DNA from: Pontibacter ummariensis
GTDB taxonomy: Bacteria; Bacteroidota; Bacteroidia; Cytophagales; Hymenobacteraceae
Assembly: GCF_900188175.1 (NCBI RefSeq)
Contig: NZ_FZOQ01000029.1
Coordinates: 1 to 64,000 of the forward strand
DNA: 64,000 bases
Direction of reading: 5' to 3'
Positions 17,941-25,446 of this stretch are shown here, piece after piece. The notes below the pieces were generated by a model. That model was not told the origin of the DNA, ran no database searches, and saw only the letters and a list, made by a program, of their open reading frames with translations. Position numbers and translations under genes: made by a program. Position 1 is the first letter of the stretch; each line of letters begins with the position of its first letter.

Positions 17941-19036
17941 GAAACTGAACATAGCCTTCTTCGGCTCCAGCCTGGTATCTGCTTACTGGAATGGCGCCGC
18001 TACGTATTACCGTGGCATCGTACGTGCTTTGAGCGAGCGGGGCCATAACGTTACCTTTTACGAGCCGGATGCTTATGACCGGCAACAGAACCGCGACATG
18101 CCCGACCCGGACTGGGCCGAGGTGGTGGTGTATGAGGCTACAGAAGCCGCCGTGTACCAGTGCCTGGAGCAAGCCGCGGAGGCCGACATGGTGGTAAAAG
18201 CCAGCGGCGTAGGCGTGTTTGACGAGTTACTGGAGCGCGAAGTGCTGAAGTTGCAGACAGAGGAGCGCCTGGTGGTGTTCTGGGACGTAGATGCCCCTGC
18301 TACCCTCGATCGTGTGCACCACGACCCTAAAGACCCTTTCCTGGAGCTCATCCCGCAGTATGACCTCATTTTGACCTACGGAGGAGGCGAGCCTGTTGTG
18401 AACGCCTATGAAGCCCTGGGGGCGAAGAAGTGCGTGCCAATTTATAACGCTTTGGATACTGCCACGCACTTCCCTGTGGAGCCAGAGCCCCGTTTTGCCT
18501 GCGATCTTGCCTTTTTGGGTAACCGTCTGCCAGACCGGGAGGCACGGGTAGAGGAGTTCTTCCTGAAACCCGCTGCCCTGCAGCCGGAAAGTTCGTTCCT
18601 GATCGGAGGCAGTGGCTGGGGAGATAAACAGATGCCAGACAATGTAAAATACGTAGGACACGTATATACAAAAGACCACAATGCCTTTAACTGTACTCCC
18701 AAAGCAGTACTCAACATCAGCCGCGAGAGCATGGCCCGTTACGGGTTCTCACCGGCTACGCGGGTGTTTGAGGCGGCCGGGGCAGGTGCCTGCATTATAA
18801 CGGACTATTGGGAGGGCATTGACTTCTTCTTCGAACCGGGGCAAGAGATTCTCGTAGCAAGAAGTGGCGCTGAAGTAGCCGCTATTCTGGCAGAACTTAC
18901 CGAAGAAAAGGCAAAGGCCATTGGGGAGGCTGCGTATACAAAAGTACTGTCGGCACATACCTACAGCCATCGGGCAGAACAGCTGGAGACACTATTATAT
19001 ACTAAAATAAAACAAGGGAAGGAGGCATTGGTATGA
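17930..19036 (+). CDS. CgeB-like glycosyltransferase, paralogue 2
   Basis: I start at the ATG at 17930 (368 residues), which overlaps the previous gene by 11 bp. A start 78 bp earlier lies deep inside that gene. The N-terminus LNIAFFGSSLVSAYWNGAATYYRGIVRAL and the segment DPDWAEVVVYEATE match the family, and the C-terminus has RYGFSPATRVFEAAGAGACIITDYWEGIDFFFEPGQEI and HTYSHRAEQL. It is closest to paralogue 3, which shares SP-x-x-R-x-FEAA and DYW-x-G-x-D. The two probably arose by tandem duplication and have diverged well beyond recent-copy level. Confidence 0.9.
   Translation: MSNRKLNIAFFGSSLVSAYWNGAATYYRGIVRALSERGHNVTFYEPDAYDRQQNRDMPDPDWAEVVVYEATEAAVYQCLEQAAEADMVVKASGVGVFDELLEREVLKLQTEERLVVFWDVDAPATLDRVHHDPKDPFLELIPQYDLILTYGGGEPVVNAYEALGAKKCVPIYNALDTATHFPVEPEPRFACDLAFLGNRLPDREARVEEFFLKPAALQPESSFLIGGSGWGDKQMPDNVKYVGHVYTKDHNAFNCTPKAVLNISRESMARYGFSPATRVFEAAGAGACIITDYWEGIDFFFEPGQEILVARSGAEVAAILAELTEEKAKAIGEAAYTKVLSAHTYSHRAEQLETLLYTKIKQGKEALV
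19019..19025 (+). promoter_or_regulatory. Strong Shine-Dalgarno before CgeB-like paralogue 3
   Basis: AAGGAGG lies eight bases before the ATG at 19033, inside the end of the preceding gene. Most genes here lack such a site, as is usual in Bacteroidota. Confidence 0.6.
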
Positions 19037-20145
19037 ATATCGTCATTCTGGGATTATCAATTACCTCGAGCTGGGGTAACGGGCATGCGACCACATTTCG
19101 GGGACTGGTGCGGGAGTTGAATAAGCAGGGGCATACGGTGCTGTTTCTGGAACGGGACGTACCTTGGTATGCTGGCAACCGGGACCTCCCGAACCCGAAG
19201 TATTGCCAGACGGAACTGTACGCATCGCTCACAGACCTGCAACAACGCTTTTCGGAGCAGGTACGGGAGGCTGACCTGGTCATCGTCGGATCTTATGTGC
19301 CAGAGGGGGTACAGGTCGGGAAATGGGTCATCAAGACGGCACAGGGCATCAAGGCCTTCTATGACATCGATACGCCGGTAACACTGGCAAAGCTGGAGCG
19401 CGGGGACTACGAATACCTGCACCCTGACCTGATTTCAAAATATGATCTGTACCTGTCCTTTACCGGCGGCCCTACGCTAGACCTGCTTGAGCGTCAGTAT
19501 GGCTCCCCCATGGCGCGTCCTCTGTATTGTGCGGTCGATCCTACCCTGTATTATCCTGAGTTTCAGGAGACCTTGTGGGACTTAGGTTACCTGGGTACCT
19601 ATTCAGAAGACCGACAACCGCCGTTGGAGAAGTTGATGCTGGACGCAGCCCGCCGATGGCCGGACGGACGTTTTGTCGTGGCAGGGCCCCAGTACTCCGA
19701 AGACATACAGTGGCCTGCCAACACACATTATATAAGCCATTTGCCCCCTTCAGAACACCGAAAGTTTTACAATAGCCAACGCTTCACACAGAACATCACG
19801 CGGGCCGACATGATCAAAGCGGGCTATTCGCCAAGCGTGCGCCTGTTTGAGGCAGCTGCCTGTGGAACGCCTATTATCTCGGACTACTGGGATGGCCTTG
19901 ATTCTATTTTTAAAATAGGAAGCGAAATTTTAGTTGCCAGTTCGGCGGCAGATACCCTGCAATACTTACGGGAGATATGTAAATCGGAGCGTAAGCTGAT
20001 CGGGGAACGGGCCCGTAAGAAAGTGCTCTCCGGGCATACAGCAGCACATCGCGCACAAGAGTTGGTTAGCTATGTCGAGGAACTGATGACTTTAGACGCA
20101 GCCACTGGCGCAGACTCTGCCGGCGACGTCGTACTGCAGGAGTAA
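19033..20145 (+). CDS. CgeB-like glycosyltransferase, paralogue 3
   Basis: This 370-residue protein overlaps paralogue 2 by 4 bp (ATGA). It is preceded by AAGGAGG at 19019-19025, a strong Shine-Dalgarno sequence that is rare in Bacteroidota. Its N-terminus IVILGLSITSSWGNGHATTFRGLVREL and C-terminus AGYSPSVRLFEAAACGTPIISDYWDGLDSIF match paralogue 2. The DRQPPLEKLMLDAARRWPDGRFVVAGPQY segment is the donor-domain entry typical of CgeB-like enzymes. It would add one more sugar to the same product. Specificity cannot be read from sequence. Confidence 0.9.
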   Translation: MNIVILGLSITSSWGNGHATTFRGLVRELNKQGHTVLFLERDVPWYAGNRDLPNPKYCQTELYASLTDLQQRFSEQVREADLVIVGSYVPEGVQVGKWVIKTAQGIKAFYDIDTPVTLAKLERGDYEYLHPDLISKYDLYLSFTGGPTLDLLERQYGSPMARPLYCAVDPTLYYPEFQETLWDLGYLGTYSEDRQPPLEKLMLDAARRWPDGRFVVAGPQYSEDIQWPANTHYISHLPPSEHRKFYNSQRFTQNITRADMIKAGYSPSVRLFEAAACGTPIISDYWDGLDSIFKIGSEILVASSAADTLQYLREICKSERKLIGERARKKVLSGHTAAHRAQELVSYVEELMTLDAATGADSAGDVVLQE

Positions 20146-20201
20146 AATATTTTAGAAGCCTGTTACAACAAGAAATTAAGCAAAACAAACACAAACAAGA
20201 C

Positions 20202-21014
20202 ATGACGGAGACAGAACAGCTGGGACCCTGGTTTCATAACCTGCACTTGCCAAACGGAGAACAAACAGCCCCCAATCATAAGCTCGGGGATTTCCCTGCT
20301 TTTAAGTGGAAGGAACTGGAGGCCTCTGTTCCTGCTGATTTAACCGGATGGAATGTGCTGGATGTTGGTTGTAATGCTGGTTTCTACTCCATTGAGCTCG
20401 CCAAGCGGGGCGCGAACGTGTTGGGGATTGACGTTGACCCCCATTACCTGCGGCAGGCTGCGTGGGCAGCCAAGCAGTTTGGCCTGGAGGATAAGATAGA
20501 GCTAAAGCAGATGCAGGTGTATGACGTAGCTCGCCTGGACGGGCAGTTTGACCTGATCTGGTACATGGGCGTGCTGTATCACCTGCGCTACCCGCTGCTC
20601 TCCTTGGATATCCTCTCTCAGAAGGCCCGCCGCATGATGGTGTTCCAGACACTGACAATGCCGGGAGGGCGGGGAAAGCCAACTCCTGACGACTTTGGCA
20701 TCAACGAGCGAGACCAGATGCTGGAGGACAGCTGGCCCAAAATGGCCTTCATCGAAAAGCGCATGGCGGGTGACCTGACGAACTGGTGGGCTCCCAACGA
20801 TGCGGCTGTAGAGGCAATGCTTCGTTCCTGCGGTTTCCGGGTAACAGAAAAACCGGGACACGAGATTTATGTGTTGGAGGTAGACGAAGCGTTACGGAAA
20901 GGGCAGCAATGGAACCGCTCTGAATATCTGTCTGCGACAGGGCAAGACTGGCAGGAGGCCGTGAAAGAAAAAGTAGCGGAAAAGAACACCTACATGGTGA
21001 ATGACGGCCGTTAA
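20202..21014 (+). CDS. Class I SAM-dependent methyltransferase (TIGR04290-like)
   Basis: This 270-residue protein has motif I as VLDVGCNAGFYSIELAKRGA (about 49-68), the acidic residue of motif II in LGIDVDPHY, and a post-motif DLIWYMGVLYHLRYPL. The distinctive LRQAAWAAKQFGLE stretch recalls the TIGR04290 methyltransferases found beside glycosyltransferases in other bacteria; I recognise this from memory, not from a search. It is the last gene of the sugar operon and is followed by a 12-bp-stem terminator. It probably methylates a sugar or the finished glycan. Confidence 0.9.
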   Translation: MTETEQLGPWFHNLHLPNGEQTAPNHKLGDFPAFKWKELEASVPADLTGWNVLDVGCNAGFYSIELAKRGANVLGIDVDPHYLRQAAWAAKQFGLEDKIELKQMQVYDVARLDGQFDLIWYMGVLYHLRYPLLSLDILSQKARRMMVFQTLTMPGGRGKPTPDDFGINERDQMLEDSWPKMAFIEKRMAGDLTNWWAPNDAAVEAMLRSCGFRVTEKPGHEIYVLEVDEALRKGQQWNRSEYLSATGQDWQEAVKEKVAEKNTYMVNDGR

Positions 21015-21090
21015 GTATGCGGAGAAAAATCCTAGGACGTAAAAAATTGACAAGAAGTACAGTGATGCCTTACAGGTATTGAACAAGAAG

Positions 21091-21130
21091 CTAAAAACCG
21101 GGCTTGCAATAGGGCAGACCCGGTTTTTAG
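21091..21130 (+). terminator. Terminator of the sugar operon
   Basis: CTAAAAACCGGG (21091-21102) pairs perfectly with CCCGGTTTTTAG (21119-21130) around a 16-nt loop. The T5 lies in the 3' arm. It is located 77 bp after the methyltransferase stop codon. Confidence 0.85.
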
Positions 21131-21173
21131 TTTAAGAGCGCAAACGCATAACTTGCATCCACAGAATAACAAG

Positions 21174-21743
21174 ATGGAAGATAAAAAGCCTACACACGAG
21201 CCACAACCCTGGAAAGTACTTAAGTCGGAGTTAGTGTTTAATGAGAAGTGGTATACGCTACGCCGGGACGAGGTAGAACTACCCAACGGCTTAGTAATGG
21301 ACGACTATTACGTGAGCGTTCGTCCGAATGTGGTGCTTATTTTTCCGCTTACCGAGGATAAGCACGTCATTTTTGTGCGCCAGTACAAACATGCGGCCGG
21401 GGATATTTTTATTGAACTGCCAGGCGGCGTAATTGACGAACATGAGGATGCCCCGCTGGAAGCCGCCAAACGGGAGTTACTGGAAGAGACAGGCTACACG
21501 TCCGATGAGGTGGAACTGCTACAGGAAGTAATTGATAACCCCACAAAAGACACGAACAAGATTTACTTCTTCCTGGCCAGGAATGTGCATAAAGTGGCCG
21601 AGCAGGACCTGGACGCATCCGAAAATATCGAAGTCCTTCGCGTGCCCTTACAGGAGGTGGAAGAGATGGTGTTAAACGGGAAAGTAAAAGTGTCCGGCTC
21701 CGTTGCGTTGTGCCTGCTTGCTTTAAGAAAACTAGGGGTGTAA
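21174..21743 (+). CDS. Nudix hydrolase (ADP-ribose pyrophosphatase-like)
   Basis: I start at the ATG at 21174 (189 residues); the frame extends to a TTG at 21153, which I consider unlikely. The Nudix box is GVIDEHEDAPLEAAKRELLEETGY (about residues 82-105), one residue longer between the first Glu and the REL core than the G-x5-E-x7-REUxEExGU rule, yet with all acidic metal ligands kept. The preceding VFVRQYKHAAGDIFIELPGG is the usual ADP-ribose/ADP-sugar pyrophosphatase entry. It would hydrolyse nucleoside-diphosphate sugars in the cytosol. It stands alone between the sugar operon terminator and the curli locus; a link to sugar nucleotides is possible. Confidence 0.9.
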   Translation: MEDKKPTHEPQPWKVLKSELVFNEKWYTLRRDEVELPNGLVMDDYYVSVRPNVVLIFPLTEDKHVIFVRQYKHAAGDIFIELPGGVIDEHEDAPLEAAKRELLEETGYTSDEVELLQEVIDNPTKDTNKIYFFLARNVHKVAEQDLDASENIEVLRVPLQEVEEMVLNGKVKVSGSVALCLLALRKLGV

Positions 21744-22309
21744 CAAAGCACCCTAATCAAAACTACTGTAGAAGAAGGACTGCTAAACAGGGCGACGAGC
21801 TCTCCTTCTTTAACGTCACATTTATTGCCCCTAGGGCCTTCTGGAGTAAGCAAGGGTCTCGTTAAAGATCGCCAGCCTTGGACCGTCCCTCTTATAGGGA
21901 TGAGGCATGAAGCGTGCAGATGGCTGTAGTTACATGGCCGCTAATAGTCAGAAAACCTTCTAAAACTTTGTAATTGTATCGCGGGTTGTGTTGGTGTATA
22001 TATTAATTATAATATTTATATATATGTAATCCTCTCCGTTGCTCTTATGTTCCCCGTTTCCGGGGTATGAAGGCAGTTATTGATTTTACAGGTCCCCTTT
22101 TGCGCCAAAGCTGTCTTTTTTTTAAGTTTTTGACTCGTATATGATTTAACAAGTATAGCTATTTGGCTGGCTTAAAGCGTCTTAGTATTATAATAACTGA
22201 TATTTGTAAAAAAAGTATAAAATATATAAAAACTATATGTAACAATAATTCTATGTTTGGGTATAAGGTCAGTGTGATTCATATAAAACCTTTAAAAAAT
22301 TAAAACATT
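21744..22309. other. AT-rich region upstream of the curlin-repeat gene
   Basis: No gene is seen in these 566 bp. From about 21960 the sequence becomes very AT-rich (runs of TATATA near 22000 and 22220), unlike the surrounding coding DNA. Such a region would suit silencing or binding of several regulators before a highly expressed extracellular-fibre gene. TATGTTTG at 22252-22259 could be the -7 element. Confidence 0.5.
22252..22259 (+). promoter_or_regulatory. Possible -7 element for the curlin-repeat gene
   Basis: TATGTTTG fits TAnnTTTG exactly and lies 50 bp before the ATG. I see no TTG at the expected -33 distance, so use may need an activator. Confidence 0.35.
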
Positions 22310-24112
22310 ATGAAAAAAAGAGTAATGTATGCAGCCGCGGTAGCCATGCTATTCGCTACAAGCACATCTTTCGCCCAAACAAATAACACTGCTTCTTCTT
22401 CTCAAGAAGGTGACAGAAACGCATCAGCCATTACACAAAAGAATGGCCAAAGGAATACAGCTGCTGTTTCACAGACAGGGGCTGAGAATGGCTCGGTTGT
22501 AGCACAGTATGGTGGCAGCGAGAACGGAGTAGTGGTAGGACAGTACGGCACCTTCCATGACGTCAGCGCACTGCAGACGAAGGGACAGTTCCTGGACGCA
22601 ACCGTTTTGCAGGACGGGGTAAACCAGACTGCTGTAACGATACAGGAACATGGCTTAGATAATGACCTGAACGTTGTACAGTACGGTGAAAGCAACGAAG
22701 CATGGGTGGAGCAACTTGCTGGTGAAGGAAACGAGGCATCAGTTTCTCAGAGCGGGATGCTAAACGAAGCTGACATGGGACAGTACAATGGTGTCGCCAA
22801 CAGTGGTTCTATTAGCCAGGATGGGGAAGCCAATATTGGGTATGTAGAGCAGCAAAGCGGTGCAGGAAATGCTGGTTCTATTGTTCAGGTAGGCTTTAGC
22901 GGCGATGCCTATGTTGGCCAGCATGGAGGTGTAGGCAACACAGGTGCCGTTAGTCAGGACGGAGCGAACAACTGGGGCTACATGGAGCAGCGTGAAGGTG
23001 AGGGTAACGCAGCGTCTGTAGGACAGGCAGGGGATTATAATGAGGCTTATGTGGGGCAGTTTAACGGAATGAGCAATAGCGCGGATGTCCGGCAGCAAGG
23101 TGATATGCATGATGCTACTATCGAACAGCATAGTGGCGATGCAAACGAAGCTTCGATCGCACAATACGGATCAGAGAACGGCTCAACCATTGCACAATAC
23201 GGTGGTCGTGAAAACGATGCGACCGTTGCGCAATACGGTAGATTTCATGATGCCACCATCCTGCAGTCTGGCGGTGAGGACCACGACGCTGTTATCCTAC
23301 AGAACGGCGTAAACCAAACTGCTCATATCACACAAGAAGAAGGGGTAGACAACGATGCTTACGTAACGCAGTACGGTGAAAGCAACGATGCATATGTAGA
23401 GCAGTTGTACGGGGAAGGCAATGACGCCGACGTGCTTCAGAGAGGAACTATGAATGATGGCCGTGTGGGTCAGTACAATGGCGAAGATAACGATGCGGAT
23501 ATCGACCAGCATGGTGAGGAGAACATTGCTTACGTAGAGCAGCAAAGCGGCGAAGACAACGATGCAGACATCGATCAGGATGGCATGCGCAATGATGCTT
23601 ACATTGGGCAGATGGCTGGCTTGGACAACGACGCTGACGTGGACCAGAGAGGTAATGATAACTGGGCCTATGTGGTGCAGTATGGCGCACGCAACGACGC
23701 TGAAATTTACCAGGACGGTGATGATAACAAGGCCGTGATTGGGCAAGTAGGTGTGTTCAACCAAGCAGACATTGAGCAGGGTGGTGACGGCAACCTTGCC
23801 GGTATCGGTCAGGTAGGCGTGGGTAACTGGGCTGTTATAGACCAGGACGGTGATTACAGCTTAGCAGGTATAGTGCAGTCTGGTTCTGCTAACGTAGCGG
23901 TGATTAGCCAAGATGCTCAGTGGAGTGCAGCCGGAATTTTACAGCAAGGCTTAGGCAACGAGGCTACGATCGATCAGTCTGGCCTGTATAACCTCTCTGG
24001 AATCCTTCAGTCTGGGGAGTCCAACACCGCTACTATTAACCAGGGCGGTACAGGCAACGCTGCCGGTATCTTTCAGTTCGGATCTTACAACACTGCAACA
24101 ATTAATCAATAG
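22310..24112 (+). CDS. Large curlin-repeat (CsgA-like) amyloid protein
   Basis: This 600-residue secreted protein has a Sec signal (residues 1-23, ending FAQ). The remainder is about fifty 11- to 12-residue units of the pattern N-x-A-x-[IV]-x-Q-x-G-x-x, the two-strand curlin repeat. E. coli CsgA has five 22-residue repeats, so this is several times larger. Residues 61-227 and 291-457 align without gaps, showing a 230-residue internal duplication. The second copy is far richer in Asp (NDADIDQ). The last ten units (about 480-600) are the most regular and least charged, and the protein ends in NTATINQ. It should form extracellular amyloid fibres with its small partner downstream. Confidence 0.9.
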   Translation: MKKRVMYAAAVAMLFATSTSFAQTNNTASSSQEGDRNASAITQKNGQRNTAAVSQTGAENGSVVAQYGGSENGVVVGQYGTFHDVSALQTKGQFLDATVLQDGVNQTAVTIQEHGLDNDLNVVQYGESNEAWVEQLAGEGNEASVSQSGMLNEADMGQYNGVANSGSISQDGEANIGYVEQQSGAGNAGSIVQVGFSGDAYVGQHGGVGNTGAVSQDGANNWGYMEQREGEGNAASVGQAGDYNEAYVGQFNGMSNSADVRQQGDMHDATIEQHSGDANEASIAQYGSENGSTIAQYGGRENDATVAQYGRFHDATILQSGGEDHDAVILQNGVNQTAHITQEEGVDNDAYVTQYGESNDAYVEQLYGEGNDADVLQRGTMNDGRVGQYNGEDNDADIDQHGEENIAYVEQQSGEDNDADIDQDGMRNDAYIGQMAGLDNDADVDQRGNDNWAYVVQYGARNDAEIYQDGDDNKAVIGQVGVFNQADIEQGGDGNLAGIGQVGVGNWAVIDQDGDYSLAGIVQSGSANVAVISQDAQWSAAGILQQGLGNEATIDQSGLYNLSGILQSGESNTATINQGGTGNAAGIFQFGSYNTATINQ

Positions 24113-24123
24113 TTGATTTTGTC

Positions 24124-24162
24124 AAATCTCCTGAGGGGTAAATACCTCTCAGGAGATTTTTT
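24124..24162 (+). terminator. Terminator or attenuator between the two curlin genes
   Basis: AAATCTCCTGAG (24124-24135) pairs perfectly with CTCAGGAGATTT (24148-24159), followed by more Ts to 24162. It lies 11 bp after the large curlin stop codon and 33 bp before the next ATG, so it may lower expression of the downstream genes. Confidence 0.85.
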
Positions 24163-24194
24163 AATTTGTAGGGGGTACTTTAAACATAGGTGAG

Positions 24195-24767
24195 ATGAAA
24201 AGAGCATTTGCGCTTCTGTTCGCTTGTATTTTATTGCAGACAGGGGCTTACAGCCAGAGCATCGGGAGTGAAGCACAGTTGATGAAGTCCGTTAACGCTG
24301 CCAGAATCTCGGAGTTGGCACAGGGGCAGGCAACAAAGCAGGACGTACGTGTGATACAGGATGGCGACCGCAACCATGCAGCTGTATTTCAAAGGAACAG
24401 CGCTGCTGTGCCTAACGCCGCGTTCATTACCCAGGTAGGTGATTTTAACACAATCGTCCTACAGCAAAGCGGGCAAAGAAACCAGGTAAACGCGACACAA
24501 CTTGGTGTTAGCAACTCCTATAGAGGGGAGATAGACGGGGTAAGCAATACATCCACTGTCTATCAGCAAGGAACCGCGAATGAAATAAACCAGCAGGTAC
24601 AGGGCATGGACCTGGAGTATACGTTGATCCAACAGGGGAACAATAACTCCATCAACCAGATAGAAACCTCTCCGCAGTCACGCCCTTATACAGTTATCCA
24701 ACAGGGGAATAACATGAATATTACCATTGAGCAGAGTTCCTGGGCAGTACCTGTAAAGATAAAATAG
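24195..24767 (+). CDS. Small curlin-like subunit (possible CsgB-type nucleator)
   Basis: This 190-residue secreted protein has a signal peptide ending at about residue 20 (GAYSQ). Between residues 50 and 180 are about seven looser curlin-type units (VRVIQDGDRNHAAVFQ, AFITQVGDFNTIVLQQSGQRNQVNATQLG, TLIQQGNNNSINQI, TVIQQGNNMNITIEQ). The repeats are less regular than in the 600-residue protein, as CsgB is less regular than CsgA. The position after the major subunit, behind a terminator-like hairpin, and the size suggest a minor or nucleating subunit. This assignment is an inference from context. Confidence 0.82.
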   Translation: MKRAFALLFACILLQTGAYSQSIGSEAQLMKSVNAARISELAQGQATKQDVRVIQDGDRNHAAVFQRNSAAVPNAAFITQVGDFNTIVLQQSGQRNQVNATQLGVSNSYRGEIDGVSNTSTVYQQGTANEINQQVQGMDLEYTLIQQGNNNSINQIETSPQSRPYTVIQQGNNMNITIEQSSWAVPVKIK

Positions 24768-24807
24768 CTTTAGAGCTACTTTACGCGCACCCTTATTTCC
24801 ATTATAA

Positions 24808-25188
24808 ATGAATCTGTTTACCATAATAACTTTGATTATGATGATCCTGAGTGGGCAAACGAGTGGCGTTCCGCTAAATGCGGGATTATATGAGGCCCAT
24901 ATAAAAGCCGAGCTAGACGGAAGGACTCTCAGGATAAAAAACGTTTTTGAAAACAACAGCAGTAAGCCGGTTGATTTTCGCTATAAGTTTAAACTGGAAC
25001 GCACAGGCAAATCAGGTTCAGCCATCAGTAGCCAATCAGGCACACTAAGGGCAGCACCGGGAGAAGAGGTTAACCTCTCTGCCACGCGTGTTTCTATCCA
25101 TGTGGGTGATACCTGTACGCTGGTGCTGCACGTGTACGACGGCAGCACACCGATAGCCCATGATACGGTTACAGTTCCTGCGAACTAG
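24808..25188 (+). CDS. CsgH-like periplasmic curli assembly protein
   Basis: This 126-residue protein has an N-terminal signal (NLFTIITLIMMILSGQTSG). It continues as a single beta-sandwich-like domain with alternating strands: LYEAHIKAELDGRTLRIKNVFENNSSKPVDFRYKFKLERTGKSG, SSQSGTLRAAPGEEVNLSAT and CTLVLHVYDGSTPIAHDTVTV. CsgH proteins have this size, fold and context, and restrain premature curlin fibre formation. It starts 40 bp after the small curlin gene, so it is probably co-transcribed. The similarity is structural and positional rather than a strict motif, so an unrelated chaperone-like protein cannot be ruled out. Confidence 0.7.
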   Translation: MNLFTIITLIMMILSGQTSGVPLNAGLYEAHIKAELDGRTLRIKNVFENNSSKPVDFRYKFKLERTGKSGSAISSQSGTLRAAPGEEVNLSATRVSIHVGDTCTLVLHVYDGSTPIAHDTVTVPAN

Positions 25189-25305
25189 CACCTCTGCAGC
25201 TAAAACACTTGTTGCACCTTCCGTCCTTTCTTCATTCCTTCCCGCTCTCCCTTTTGCATGAGCGAAGCTGTATGCTACATTGTTATATAGCTATAACCCT
25301 ATTTA

Positions 25306-25328
25306 GTTTTATCCGTATAGGATAAAAC
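25306..25328. promoter_or_regulatory. Perfect 9-5-9 inverted repeat upstream of the propeller lipoprotein gene
   Basis: GTTTTATCC (25306-25314) and GGATAAAAC (25320-25328) flank GTATA. It lies about 120 bp before the ATG at 25447 in a gene-free 258-bp gap and has no T tract, so an operator is more likely than a terminator. Confidence 0.45.
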
Positions 25329-25446
25329 ATTAACGGAATTTAACAGAGGCGATAGCGCTTGATGTTAAACAAGCAATCTCAGGCCCGCCTGTGCTTGCTC
25401 TAGCCGTACACGCAGCTAATATATCTACCCAAATTAAAGTGCACAG

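Noticed and set aside
22760..23764. Two long antisense frames within the curlin-repeat gene
   Set aside because: They arise because the repeat has few antisense stops; their translations are periodic hydrophobic strings with no start signal or family.
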